This document shows positions 8,589-17,696 of a DNA stretch of 64,000 nucleotides, one piece after another. The stretch comes from Photobacterium piscicola. GTDB taxonomy: Bacteria > Pseudomonadota > Gammaproteobacteria > Enterobacterales > Vibrionaceae. Below the pieces are notes generated by a model. It was given only the letters and a program-made list of their open reading frames with translations. It was not told the DNA's origin and ran no database searches. Every line of letters starts with the position of its first letter. The first letter of the stretch is position 1. The stretch covers positions 372,001 through 436,000 of the forward strand of contig NZ_FUZI01000003.1 in assembly GCF_900166965.1 (NCBI RefSeq). The letters run 5' to 3'. Both the position numbers and the translations under genes were made by a program.

Positions 8589-8862
8589 ATGGCTTCGATT
8601 TTTGAATATCATCAAATATAAATTGTTGTTGCGGTGATGAAATACTACTCTCTTGAGTATCAGTATTTCGCTGACGACGCATAATACGTAAATAGCGTTG
8701 TCGGCATAATTTTATAACGTTAATCTTTTGATCTGCAGTCATCTGTTGCCAATAAAATCGCTCATCCCGACTTCGATAACATCCTTTACAATAACCTCGA
8801 TTATTGACTTGGCAACAGCCAACGCAAGGACTTGGCACATCAAAAAAATCAAGTTGCTCCAT
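8587..8862 (-). CDS. DUF1289 family small cysteine-rich protein
   Basis: This 91-residue protein has the DUF1289 signature: SPCVGCCQVNNRGYCKGCYRS with four or five clustered cysteines probably binding a metal, then ERFYWQQMT and a basic helix. The cysteines sit at residues about 13-30 and the polar C-terminus is variable. The family is common in proteobacteria and has no established function. The gene converges with rplY and shares its terminator region. Confidence 0.85.
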   Translation of the reverse strand: MEQLDFFDVPSPCVGCCQVNNRGYCKGCYRSRDERFYWQQMTADQKINVIKLCRQRYLRIMRRQRNTDTQESSISSPQQQFIFDDIQKSKP

Positions 8863-9134
8863 GTTGCTTCACTCTTGAATGACTCTATTCTCCTTTCTTG
8901 ATCATAAACCATTCTCATCACTTCGCATTTAAATCGTAACCGTATATACCACCAAATAATGTTATTAAAGCAGTAATATTGTGTTTATTGTTAATATTAA
9001 TTGTTATTTTTGTGTGTTGATTTTTAGTCACTAATTCTGCTAAGGTTATTAGCATTATCACGGCAGATAATTATTTATCACTTAAATGTTTCTATTTATT
9101 GATTAGAAAATAAAGACATTAACTGGAGGGAACC

Positions 9135-9452
9135 ATGGATTTTTTCGTACCATTGGCTAAAAATGTTGATCAAGCACAATCTGTTTATTCATCAATTGCA
9201 GAACATGTATCAGCGCCAAAACCAACAAATGATAAACGTATTCAAAAATTAGTCTGGACTCATGAAGGCGTTGAATGTATTGGTGAAATTGGAAAATTAC
9301 CACCTGAAGTTTTTCGTGCTAATGACGAAATTTTAGCGATTTTTGAATGTGATAATGTTTATAAAATTTGTACTCAAAATCGTGGTGTTATTAATTTTGA
9401 CCCTATTTTAGCAAGCAGTGATAATGTAAAACATGTCACCTACTTTGACTAA
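9135..9452 (+). CDS. Uncharacterised 105-residue protein
   Basis: The gene has a strong ribosome site (ggaggg, then acc, then ATG) and is closed by a good terminator, so it is very likely real. The protein is soluble with mixed strands and helices (LVWTHEGVECIGEIGKLP, then ILAIFECDNVYKIC) and contains three cysteines. There is no signal peptide or membrane segment. I recognise no family beyond a likely conserved hypothetical of Vibrionaceae. It is monocistronic, with polB convergent to it. No function is proposed. Confidence 0.7.
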   Translation: MDFFVPLAKNVDQAQSVYSSIAEHVSAPKPTNDKRIQKLVWTHEGVECIGEIGKLPPEVFRANDEILAIFECDNVYKICTQNRGVINFDPILASSDNVKHVTYFD

Positions 9453-9495
9453 CTTCTTTATATCTTTAGTTCAAAATAGAAATAGTTAAAAATAG

Positions 9496-9526
9496 AAACG
9501 CGCTCACTCAATATAGCGCGTTTTCA
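9496..9526. terminator. Terminator between the 105-residue gene and polB
   Basis: aaacgcgct / agcgcgttt stem followed by T-rich sequence on the plus strand; it lies between convergent genes. Confidence 0.85.
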
Positions 9527-9534
9527 TTTGTTTA

Positions 9535-11919
9535 TTAAAATAAACCTAACTGTGGTGCCGTTATGTTGTCAAACGATTTTCCTATGAAAATAAGAATGCC
9601 GTCAGCTACAGGTTTTAATTGCTTTTCTAAATAATGATTATAATCAATCACGTTTTGGCGATATTCAACAGGCTCAGCACCTGATGTTGTAAACACATAT
9701 TCTATCGCACCTTTATGTTGATATTGCAACGGACGCCCTAGCTTAGTATTCATTTCATCTGCCAACCTTGCCGCGCGCACTTGAGGCGGAATGTTTTTCT
9801 GATAATCATCTAAATTACGACGTAAACGCTTACGATAAATTAACTGATCGTCAAACTCCCCAGCCAACGTTCGATTGGTATAATCACGCACATAATCATC
9901 AACATCGAGATCATGAAAGACCATTGAATATAATGTTTGCTGAAAATGTTGAGCTAATGGTGTCCAGTCTGTGCGTACAGTTTCCAAACCTTTAAATACC
10001 ATTTGTTCATTATCACCTCGCCACACAAGTCCTGCATAACGCTTTTTACTGCCCATTTCTTGGCCGCGAATTGTTGGCATTAAAAATTTATGATAGTGCG
10101 TTTCATATTCAATTTCTAATGCTGATACTAAGCCGTATTGCTGCTGTAAATGTTGTTGCCACCATTGGTTGATATGTTCAACCAGAGCATTACCAATATG
10201 ATTTGCATCTTGCTGAGAATGGGCTTTTTTTAGCGAAACAAAGGTTGAATCGGTATCGCCATAAATCACTTCATAGCCTTTCGCTTCAATTAACTCACGG
10301 GTTAACTTCATTATTTCATGACCACGCATAGTAATAGATGACGCTAAGCGGTGATCAAAAAAACGACAACCCGATGAACCTAACACACCATAAAACGAGT
10401 TCATGATGATCTTAATTGCTTGTGAGAAAGCTTTATCACCCTCTTTTTTAGCACGATCACGAGCAGCCCATAACGATTCAATCATCTCAGGTAAAAAATG
10501 ACGTGTTCGATGAAATTGACCACCACGAAAACCAGCAATCGCTTGATGATCAGCCTTACCTTCTTCTAATAGTAATCCTTCCACTAACCCCATTGGATCG
10601 ATCCTAAATGATCGAATAATAGAGGGATACAGTGACTTAAAATCTAACACTAATACGGAATCATATAATCCAGGCTTAGAGTCCATAACATAACCGCCAG
10701 GACTAGCGATCCAATTATCACTTTCAAGATTAGGAGCAATATAGCCTGCACGATGTAACTGCGGCATATAAAGATTGGTAAACGCGGCCACTGAACCGCC
10801 AATACGATCAAGCTCAACTCCCGTAAGACGACTTCGCTCAATTGCAAACTCTAACAAATGTGTCAGTTTAAAGATGCGTGTCACTAACTTACAGTCTTGT
10901 AGGTTATATGTTGCCAGTGATAATTTGTCGTGCTTAAACATATGGTTAATTTCCGCCATACGATCATGCACATTATGAATGGCTTTACCTTCCCCTAATA
11001 ACTCTTGCGCCACCGCTTCTAATGACCACGAGCGAAAATTATAAGATGCAGTTTTTAAGGTATCAATGCCATCCATGACCACTCGGCCAGGAATACTGAT
11101 AAAGCCTTGATTGGCATTTTGAGTCGAACGTCGATAATGCGGGGTTTGTTTACCTCGGCCGATACGAAGGCTAATTTTATTCCATTCCGCGCGATGCAGT
11201 AGTAATCGAAAATCAAAATCAATCACGTTCCAGCCAATAATAATGTCTGGATCGTACTCAATAAACCATGCTTCTAGCGCCAACAATAATGCTTTTTCGT
11301 CAGCCACCCATTCAATATTAAGTTCAGAATTAGGTTGATAATCAACGGGCTTATCTCCCACCATAATGACGCGACTGTCCATCTGGCTATGAAAACCAAT
11401 CGAATATAAAACACCTTTTTCTGAACACTCAATATCTAGAGAAACCAAGGTCAGATTTGGAATATAATCAGCGGCTTTGGCTTTGGTAAACAATACATCA
11501 TGGTATCCATTACGCTGCCTTACCTCACCAGTAAAAACCAACCCACCGCGAATAAAACGTTCCATCAAAAAACGATCAGCTAATCGAATATCCGCTTCAA
11601 ACGCCTGAATACCCTCAGCTTGTAAGCTTTTACTAATGGCGTAATTATCACGAATAGTATCGCTATAGCAACCAACGATATCCTGATGCTGAAATGTTTT
11701 TAAGGTTAATGGCTTCCATTGCACTTGAATATTAATCGCTCGAATAATATCCATGGCTTGCTGTTGCTGATGAGCACAAATAAAAAGCACAGGTTTGTCG
11801 CCAATAATAGATAATCGACAAGGACCCGTGGCGGTTTTCACCCACAGAACAATTTCCGTTTGTCCTTTTATGTCTCGACTTTGACGAGTTAATACAAACC
11901 CGGTTGAATGTGACTGCAA
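9535..11919 (-). CDS. polB: DNA polymerase II
   Basis: This 794-residue family B polymerase (E. coli 783) acts in SOS-induced translesion synthesis and replication restart. The 3'-5' exonuclease motifs are present: LDIE at 161-164, IGWNVIDFD at about 228-236, and YNLQD at 338-342. So are the polymerase motifs: DFKSLYPSI at 426-434, KIIMNSFYG near 503-510, and YGDTDS at 553-558. All catalytic acidic residues are intact. The start is a TTG with a GAGG site 5 bases upstream; no nearby ATG fits better. The nucleotidyltransferase-fold gene lies just upstream on the same strand with a short gap. I saw no clear LexA box, but did not search exhaustively. Confidence 0.96.
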   Translation of the reverse strand: MQSHSTGFVLTRQSRDIKGQTEIVLWVKTATGPCRLSIIGDKPVLFICAHQQQQAMDIIRAINIQVQWKPLTLKTFQHQDIVGCYSDTIRDNYAISKSLQAEGIQAFEADIRLADRFLMERFIRGGLVFTGEVRQRNGYHDVLFTKAKAADYIPNLTLVSLDIECSEKGVLYSIGFHSQMDSRVIMVGDKPVDYQPNSELNIEWVADEKALLLALEAWFIEYDPDIIIGWNVIDFDFRLLLHRAEWNKISLRIGRGKQTPHYRRSTQNANQGFISIPGRVVMDGIDTLKTASYNFRSWSLEAVAQELLGEGKAIHNVHDRMAEINHMFKHDKLSLATYNLQDCKLVTRIFKLTHLLEFAIERSRLTGVELDRIGGSVAAFTNLYMPQLHRAGYIAPNLESDNWIASPGGYVMDSKPGLYDSVLVLDFKSLYPSIIRSFRIDPMGLVEGLLLEEGKADHQAIAGFRGGQFHRTRHFLPEMIESLWAARDRAKKEGDKAFSQAIKIIMNSFYGVLGSSGCRFFDHRLASSITMRGHEIMKLTRELIEAKGYEVIYGDTDSTFVSLKKAHSQQDANHIGNALVEHINQWWQQHLQQQYGLVSALEIEYETHYHKFLMPTIRGQEMGSKKRYAGLVWRGDNEQMVFKGLETVRTDWTPLAQHFQQTLYSMVFHDLDVDDYVRDYTNRTLAGEFDDQLIYRKRLRRNLDDYQKNIPPQVRAARLADEMNTKLGRPLQYQHKGAIEYVFTTSGAEPVEYRQNVIDYNHYLEKQLKPVADGILIFIGKSFDNITAPQLGLF

Positions 11920-11957
11920 AGAAACCTCAATCTAACCTTGATACGACAAAATAAGTG

Positions 11958-12728
11958 TTAACCAATTTTTCGTTCGATATTATTAAACTCACTCACAATC
12001 CATGCCCCAAATTGCGATAGCATAAAAATAGACGCTTTCTTTGGCACTTGTGGGCCATTAATTAACACAAATAGCCGTTCAATCTCTGTTACTTTATTTG
12101 GATAACGTGCCAGAAAAAAATTCGCACATTGTTGATCAGTATATGCCCAACCATCAACATCAATAGCCACCAGCATAAAACAACTTCTTAGCATTTTTTT
12201 ACCCGCGCACCGACAATAATATTGGTATTCAGTGATACTTTTAGTGCGTCTAATCTGTTGTTCTATAGCAACTAAAGCCGCGGCAATATCGTGATTAAAC
12301 GCTTTTGCTATTTCCCAACAAGGTTCAAAATCACCAAATTGTTCACTGAGATTAGTACCATATAAACACACGCTGCAATGTTTTAGCCAAAAACCCCATT
12401 TAAAGATAGATGCAATAGATAACACATCATCAAGCAGTACCCATGTAATATCAACCGCTGAGATCACAGGATAATTACGACTTAATGTCTGCGACACACA
12501 GGCGATACGATGTTGCTCTTCCACTGTTAACGGTGATGTGATCACTACGGTCAGATTCAAATCGGAAACACCACTTGTTGCCTGCCGATATGCAATACTG
12601 CCATTCAGATAAATACTGTGTAAGGCTGTTACTTGCGCTTGTAAATCTGTAACAACCGCCATAAGCAATGGCATAAAATCTAATTGAAAAGAGGTTTGAC
12701 TATCCAACCGAGGTAAAAACTTAGCCAC
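11958..12728 (-). CDS. Nucleotidyltransferase-fold protein with altered active site
   Basis: This 256-residue protein starts with a segment typical of the DNA polymerase beta/aminoglycoside nucleotidyltransferase fold: LNGSIAYRQATSGVSDLNLT. The usual catalytic pattern is GS...DxD; here it is GS...DLN, so the second metal-binding aspartate is asparagine, and activity may be lost or changed. The C-terminal half is helical with several cysteines (CCLYG-type and YYCRCAGKK). The start is taken as GTG at 12728; a later ATG at 12674 is possible but would cut into the fold. It lies upstream of polB on the same strand. The substrate is unknown. Confidence 0.6.
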   Translation of the reverse strand: MAKFLPRLDSQTSFQLDFMPLLMAVVTDLQAQVTALHSIYLNGSIAYRQATSGVSDLNLTVVITSPLTVEEQHRIACVSQTLSRNYPVISAVDITWVLLDDVLSIASIFKWGFWLKHCSVCLYGTNLSEQFGDFEPCWEIAKAFNHDIAAALVAIEQQIRRTKSITEYQYYCRCAGKKMLRSCFMLVAIDVDGWAYTDQQCANFFLARYPNKVTEIERLFVLINGPQVPKKASIFMLSQFGAWIVSEFNNIERKIG

Positions 12729-12943
12729 AAAACATACTCATTACATCAACTAACACATATTAATGACGTTTTATTATCAATCTCGGTCATTAACTTACTA
12801 AATAAACACCACTCTTTCCCCTACTATATCGACCTCAAGCATGACAATCATCAGTTTCGCTAACGATTATCGCTAAATATCGCATATTCCAAGGGTTTCG
12901 GTATAATAACACTACTAAACACAGATAGAGATCAATCAGTATC

Positions 12944-13270
12944 ATGGAAACAGAAAACCTTATTTCATACGATGATGTTATTGACGTTGCATACGATATT
13001 TTTCTAGAAATGGCAGCGGATAACTTAGAGCCAGCTGATGTATTGCTTTTTACCATGCAATTTGATGATCGCGGCGCTGCTGAGGTTGTTGAAACCCGTG
13101 ATGATTGGGAAGAACATTTAGCGTGTGAAATCGATAAAGACCTTTACGCAGAAGTATGTGTCGGCCTAGTTAACGAAGAAAATGACGAACTTGACGATGT
13201 TTTTGCTCGTTTATTGATCAGCCGCGATCCTGAAAACAAAGGCTGTCATATTTTATGGAAGCGTGACTAA
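12944..13270 (+). CDS. yciU: YciU/DUF440 double-stranded-DNA mimic protein
   Basis: A small acidic protein of 108 residues, closely resembling E. coli YciU and the solved Haemophilus HI1450. It shows AYDIFLEMAADNLEPADVLL, QFDDRGAAEV, and the end VFARLLISRD...CHILWKRD. The family was proposed from structure to mimic the negative surface of DNA and to bind a DNA-binding protein such as HU. The strongly acidic composition here (many Asp and Glu) fits. It is monocistronic with a terminator downstream. Confidence 0.92.
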   Translation: METENLISYDDVIDVAYDIFLEMAADNLEPADVLLFTMQFDDRGAAEVVETRDDWEEHLACEIDKDLYAEVCVGLVNEENDELDDVFARLLISRDPENKGCHILWKRD

Positions 13271-13289
13271 GTCAATACGCTATCTATAA

Positions 13290-13351
13290 AAAGGCGCGAG
13301 ATACACTTTCAACTAGATATTAACTAGTAAAAAGTCATATTCCGCGCCTTT
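13290..13351. terminator. Terminator after yciU
   Basis: aaaggcgcg / cgcgccttt with an inner actagat...actagt element, between the convergent yciU and emrD genes. Confidence 0.7.
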
Positions 13352-13404
13352 CATTTATCTAACCGTTGCTATTAGCTAATCAACTTTATAACCAGTAAAT
13401 ATGA

Positions 13405-14619
13405 TTAACGAGCAAGAATTGTAGTGTCTTGTTTGCTGTAACGGATCCACCATAAACTCATGATAACGATAATCGCCATCACCGTCATAACAGCACCTAA
13501 GCTAAATTGGCTTTGTGCATTTAAAAATGATGCAGTTAGTGTGGCGGCACCCGCCCCTACATTTTGTAAGCCACCCAGCACGGCGCCCGCGGTTCCCGCA
13601 TGATTAGGAAAAGGTTGTACTGCAGCTGTCGTCGCAACAGGACATAGCATACCTGTACCAACAAAATACAAGAACGCACCACCAATCAAACTCTTGATTG
13701 TAATTAAGCCCGCAAAGCCAGGAATAATAATCGTCACCGCACCCAGCACAAGTGCAATCATGCCGATAACCAACACTCGATCAATACCAAGGCGTCGTAC
13801 TAATCGACCCGACAACCATGCCCCACCTAAATATCCAGGTAAAGGTAAAATAAACAACCAGCTCACGGTGATCGGATCTAGCTTTAATACACTACCCAAT
13901 AACACACCCGCCGATGCTTCAAATACCGCAATACCCGCAAAGGTAGCAATAAGACAAATCACATAGCCTTGAAAACGGCGATTACTTAATACATAACGGT
14001 AGCTTACAAGTACACGCTCAGCATGACGCTTTTCTGGTGGCAATGTTTCGGTAAAGTATTTCATCATCGCAACAGTAACAATAGCACCAAAGACTAATAG
14101 AAATGCGTATACCGATTCCCAACCAAAATGCTTAGAAAGATAACCGCCTAACACAGGAGCAATCAGTGGTGATAAAATAACCCCCATACTAATTAAACTA
14201 TTTGCTTGGTGTAAATCATCACCATCATAACTATCACGAGGCACAGTACGACACATTGCACCACTACAACCGGTACCACAACCTTGGATAAACGTAGCAA
14301 CAAGGAACCAATGGAAATTCGATGACAATAATGCGCCAAGGCTACCAATAAGAAAGATCACCATGCCAGAAATAATGACCGGACGGCGTCCAATACGATC
14401 AGATAATGGGCCATAAATAAACTGTGACAACCCGTAAGGGATAAGGTATACAGCCATTACCGCTTGTAAATAAGCGGATTTGATCGAGAAAAATGTTGCC
14501 ATGTCAGGAATAGCTGGCACATACATTGTTTGTGTCATTTGTCCCACAGCAACTAAAATAATAAGTAAGAATAATAACTTACCCATGTTGCTAGCCGAAG
14601 ATTGCTTAATCACAACCAT
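13405..14619 (-). CDS. emrD: EmrD-like multidrug efflux transporter (MFS)
   Basis: Inner-membrane proton-driven drug exporter of 404 residues with about 12 membrane helices. It matches E. coli EmrD along its length: VAVGQMTQTMYVPAIPDMA in helix 1, YGPLSDRIGRRPVI (the MFS loop 2-3 motif), GCGTGCSGAMCRTVPRD, and PFPNHAGTAGAVLGGLQN. I placed the start at the ATG at 14619, preceded by GAGG; an upstream in-frame TTG has no ribosome site. It is monocistronic. The substrate is unproven; the family exports uncouplers and detergents. Confidence 0.88.
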   Translation of the reverse strand: MVVIKQSSASNMGKLLFLLIILVAVGQMTQTMYVPAIPDMATFFSIKSAYLQAVMAVYLIPYGLSQFIYGPLSDRIGRRPVIISGMVIFLIGSLGALLSSNFHWFLVATFIQGCGTGCSGAMCRTVPRDSYDGDDLHQANSLISMGVILSPLIAPVLGGYLSKHFGWESVYAFLLVFGAIVTVAMMKYFTETLPPEKRHAERVLVSYRYVLSNRRFQGYVICLIATFAGIAVFEASAGVLLGSVLKLDPITVSWLFILPLPGYLGGAWLSGRLVRRLGIDRVLVIGMIALVLGAVTIIIPGFAGLITIKSLIGGAFLYFVGTGMLCPVATTAAVQPFPNHAGTAGAVLGGLQNVGAGAATLTASFLNAQSQFSLGAVMTVMAIIVIMSLWWIRYSKQDTTILAR

Positions 14620-14890
14620 CACCCTCAAAAAGATTAATATTGTCAGTTAATTATTGATAATCAACATATTAAATAAGAAGAAAAATATAGAATAGAGTAT
14701 CTTTGCTATTGAAGACGAAGCTGGTTCGTTTAAATAGTATCTATGCCTGTAAAATCAGCGCAAATAGTAGTCTTCTGATCAGTAACTAACAAGTGAATCT
14801 TGTTGATAACGCACGATAGTTTATTATGAAGTGCATTAGAAAAACTAATCCATAGCAAATATTGGTTTTTAGATGCAATTTTTAGTTAAA
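14620..14890. other. Intergenic region upstream of emrD
   Basis: AT-rich and presumably holding the emrD promoter. Two nested inverted repeats are visible: gaagac 14711-14716 with gtcttc 14770-14775, and cgaa 14716-14719 with ttcg 14725-14728. They could form a hairpin in the emrD leader or a small RNA; this is weak evidence. No coding frame of note. Confidence 0.35.
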
Positions 14891-14938
14891 AAAAGCCTCA
14901 TAATACTTTCAACAACAAGAAAATATCATGAGGCTATT
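14891..14938 (-). terminator. Terminator after ribA
   Basis: agcctcat / atgaggct stem with an A run at its left side, which is a T run on the minus strand, directly downstream of ribA. Confidence 0.75.
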
Positions 14939-14952
14939 TTATTTTATAAATA

Positions 14953-15549
14953 TTAGTCAAATTTTAAGCGATGCTTACCATGTGAAGCTTTCACTTTTAA
15001 ATAATTTTCATTGCCGTCTTTAACATGCGCTTTTGTACCAACGACTTCAACGATGTTGATGCCATTTGCTTCTAGGTCACAAATCTTTTTGGGATTGTTC
15101 GTCACTAAACGTACTTCATTAATACCTAGCGCTCGCAACATCTGCGCAGCTTCAAAGAACTCACGCAAATCATCACCAAAACCAAGATGATTATTAGCCT
15201 CATAGGTATTCATACCTTGAGTCTGTAATTCATAGGCATCGATTTTATTATATAAACCAATGCCACGCCCTTCTTGGCGTAAATAAAGAATGATACCGCC
15301 AACTTTACCCATTTTTTCGATGGTTTCATCAAGTTGTTCACCACAATCACAACGTGAAGAATGGAACACATCACCCGTTAAACATTCTGAATGCATACGA
15401 ACCAACGGGGCTAACGTTTTATCTGCACCTTGAAAAATAATAGCAACATGTTCTTTTCCTGACTCAAGGCCATTGAACGAAAGCAATTCAGCGGGGATAT
15501 TGCTGCTAAGACCTACTTTAAAAGGCACTCTTGCCCTAACATTTACCAT
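14953..15549 (-). CDS. ribA: GTP cyclohydrolase II
   Basis: First enzyme of riboflavin synthesis, converting GTP to the diaminohydroxy-ribosylamino-pyrimidinone phosphate with loss of formate and pyrophosphate. The 198-residue protein shows [18 protein letters not shown], whose three cysteines bind zinc. It also has [16 protein letters not shown], the catalytic and GTP-binding loop, and [10 protein letters not shown] near the end. I prefer the ATG at 15549, which has an AGGAAG site; a start at 15564 is possible with a poorer site. It stands alone, and no FMN riboswitch was seen upstream. Confidence 0.95.
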   Translation of the reverse strand: MVNVRARVPFKVGLSSNIPAELLSFNGLESGKEHVAIIFQGADKTLAPLVRMHSECLTGDVFHSSRCDCGEQLDETIEKMGKVGGIILYLRQEGRGIGLYNKIDAYELQTQGMNTYEANNHLGFGDDLREFFEAAQMLRALGINEVRLVTNNPKKICDLEANGINIVEVVGTKAHVKDGNENYLKVKASHGKHRLKFD

Positions 15550-15800
15550 ATTCTTCCTATGCATTTCTTCATACCCCTGTCGTAGAGGAATATTTAATTA
15601 TGACTAAATAATACCGAAATTAGGGTACTAACAACAACAAAATCAATCAGGATTATTGATCCTATCAGTTCTGAATGCGTTACATTACCACTTAGCACCC
15701 TAAATATAAATGTTATATTATAACAATTTTCACTGATGAACTGTATTACCGTTAAAATGATAAAACAAATACATCTTTAATGTCCACGCAAAGCTAATAA

Positions 15801-17078
15801 TTAAATGCTATCGGCTAAGGCCATCAATTGCTCAAAAATATGCTCGCCATCAACACGTAAGCCATTATGCTCATATTGATTCGTTTGCCATGATTTTGCA
15901 TTTGCCAATAAAGCTAAGGTTTCACAGCTATAACGATATTCAACATACATATCTTCAACATACACAGCTGCTGCAACAGGTACGGTATTTTTAGCTAATT
16001 GTTGCGCACAATATAATGGAGACCAGTCCTCTTTTGCTGCTAATAAATGTGCCGCTTCACGTAATGGTTGCAGGCATGTCATTTGATCAAACATCCACGG
16101 ATAAACCATTTCTCCCGTAAAGCTTACATCACCACCTGTTTGATATTGGTATTGAGGATAGTGCTGACGTACCCGCTCTGCCGCCCATTTAGATGCACAC
16201 TGTTGACAATAAATAGCTTCATGTAAAATCGCATAAAGAGGATTTGTTTGATAGCTCTGTTGATTTAGCATTGTATTAAGGAAGTCATAACTCAGCACTT
16301 GTTGCCCTTCTATATCAACAAATGCACCTTCTATAGTGTAATACATGACTAAATCACCACCTGTACCCCCTAATGTTATACCCCATGTTTGAAATTGCTC
16401 AACAGTGAACAATTGTCCATTTGGCAAATAGGTCTGATTATTTGAAAGATACTCAGCAATGGCATTACATTGTTGTTGTGCGCCAGCAAAACGCTTAAAA
16501 AATGCCTTGTTCTTATCAGCAACTCTTTTATACATTGCCTGATATACCTCATCCGCTGTTGCCGTAATTGAAGGTATTCCGCCAGTAATAAACACTTTGG
16601 ATAAACTTTGCGGATAAAAAGACAAATAATGTAATGCGCAGAACCCCCCAAAACTTTGTCCAAGTAACGCCCACTGTTTAATATTAAGGTGTTGACGTAA
16701 TTGCTCGGCATCACGAACAATATTATCTGCACGAAAATGGCTTAAATATTCAGCTTGTTGCTGAGCTGACTTTGAAGCTAGCGTTTGATGAGTAATGGCA
16801 CTACTTGCACCTGTGCCTCGTTGATCAAGCAAGAAAACACGATAATGTTTTAATGCGGCTTTTAACCAACCACTGTTCGCCTCAGGTCGTGGTGCAGCAA
16901 AACCTGGACCGCCTTGTAAATAAACCAACCACGGAAGATCTGCATCAATGTTTGATTTATGTACAACCTCTCGAGCAAAAATAGTCAAGGTACCGTCTGT
17001 TATTTGTTCATAATTCACCGGCACATTAATATTTATATTTCGAAAGCAAAGTTCATTATTCTTAATAAAGTCTTGCAA
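15801..17078 (-). CDS. Alpha/beta hydrolase, S33 proline iminopeptidase-like
   Basis: This 425-residue protein has the S33 peptidase pattern: LQGGPGFAAPRP (oxyanion HGGPG-type loop), LLDQRGTGAS, GQSFGGFCALHY with the nucleophile serine, and the C-terminal DGEHIFEQL providing the histidine. It is longer than classic proline iminopeptidase (about 320) because of an extended helical cap, which fits the larger prolyl aminopeptidases. It is probably cytoplasmic and removes N-terminal proline or related residues. The start is a TTG (or the adjacent ATT) with a strong AAGGAG site 7 bases upstream. The upstream DNA has an attatcattt segment resembling half a Fur site; I do not rely on it. Confidence 0.82.
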   Translation of the reverse strand: MQDFIKNNELCFRNININVPVNYEQITDGTLTIFAREVVHKSNIDADLPWLVYLQGGPGFAAPRPEANSGWLKAALKHYRVFLLDQRGTGASSAITHQTLASKSAQQQAEYLSHFRADNIVRDAEQLRQHLNIKQWALLGQSFGGFCALHYLSFYPQSLSKVFITGGIPSITATADEVYQAMYKRVADKNKAFFKRFAGAQQQCNAIAEYLSNNQTYLPNGQLFTVEQFQTWGITLGGTGGDLVMYYTIEGAFVDIEGQQVLSYDFLNTMLNQQSYQTNPLYAILHEAIYCQQCASKWAAERVRQHYPQYQYQTGGDVSFTGEMVYPWMFDQMTCLQPLREAAHLLAAKEDWSPLYCAQQLAKNTVPVAAAVYVEDMYVEYRYSCETLALLANAKSWQTNQYEHNGLRVDGEHIFEQLMALADSI

Positions 17079-17416
17079 TGGTTTTCTCCTTTACCATAAT
17101 AAAAACAATTATCATTTAACATCGTCTAAATAATAATACATTTAACAATAATATTATTCCGTATTTTTCTTTCATTTTAAAATCAATAAATAAAAACAAT
17201 AATTATCAATAAGTTAAATATTCACCATTCCCAGAAAGCTATTCAGTAACATTAATAATAATAATTATCAGTTAATGATTTCATATTTGAAATCTTTTTT
17301 CCAAAAATTAAATAGTCTTATTTATAAAAAAAAGCGTATATTTATTCCATTCACAAAATAGGCAATAAAATCTATTTTGTTGCTATAAATGATAACTTAT
17401 TATAATAATCTTTATA
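17079..17416. other. AT-rich promoter region of two divergent transcripts
   Basis: Very AT-rich DNA with several attatca/tgataat half-sites (17109-17116, 17200-17216 and 17262-17276) that loosely resemble Fur sites, but AT-richness makes chance matches likely. It must hold the promoters of the leftward peptidase and the rightward structured leader. No coding frame. Confidence 0.35.
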
Positions 17417-17610
17417 GCGGGAGATGATGTTCCTCCTTTAACCGCCTTATTGGATTCTTTAAGGATAATGACGTCTGACAACATTCGGCTTTTAATAGTC
17501 GAGGACCGTGTTATTTTGTTACTTAATATCTGATGATATTTGTTTTTAAACACGTCGCGTTGTTTGCGTATAACGTCCTCTTCTTATTATCTGCACGATA
17601 ACGAATTATC
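17417..17610 (+). ncRNA. Candidate structured leader RNA (riboswitch-like)
   Basis: The leader ahead of the NifU-like gene can form a chain of perfect stems. These are GCGG 17417-17420 with CCGC 17442-17445, enclosing GAG 17421-17423 with CTC 17433-17435; CCTTA 17445-17449 with TAAGG 17460-17464; GAGGAC 17501-17506 with GTCCTC 17575-17580; inside it CGTGTT 17507-17512 with AACACG 17549-17554; inside that AATATC 17525-17530 with GATATT 17535-17540; and a possible CGC/GCG stem at 17556-17568. A last hairpin, GATAA-CGAA-TTATC, spans 17597-17610. The middle part resembles a multi-stem junction closed by GAGGAC/GTCCTC. It ends about 85 bases before the ATG. I match it to no known RNA family. Strand is inferred from the downstream gene. 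Confidence 0.55.
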
Positions 17611-17696
17611 AATTCTACACTGCTAACTGTAATAGGTTAATACATACCATTTGTATTATCTTATTGCTTATAATGCGGTGTCTATGAGGCAGAGCA

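Noticed and set aside
12835..13056. 73-residue minus-strand frame
   Set aside because: Antisense to the start of yciU; no ribosome site or family.
17079..17416. Fur boxes upstream of the NifU-like gene
   Set aside because: Half-sites are poor and expected by chance in such AT-rich DNA, unlike the strong site at 8002-8025.
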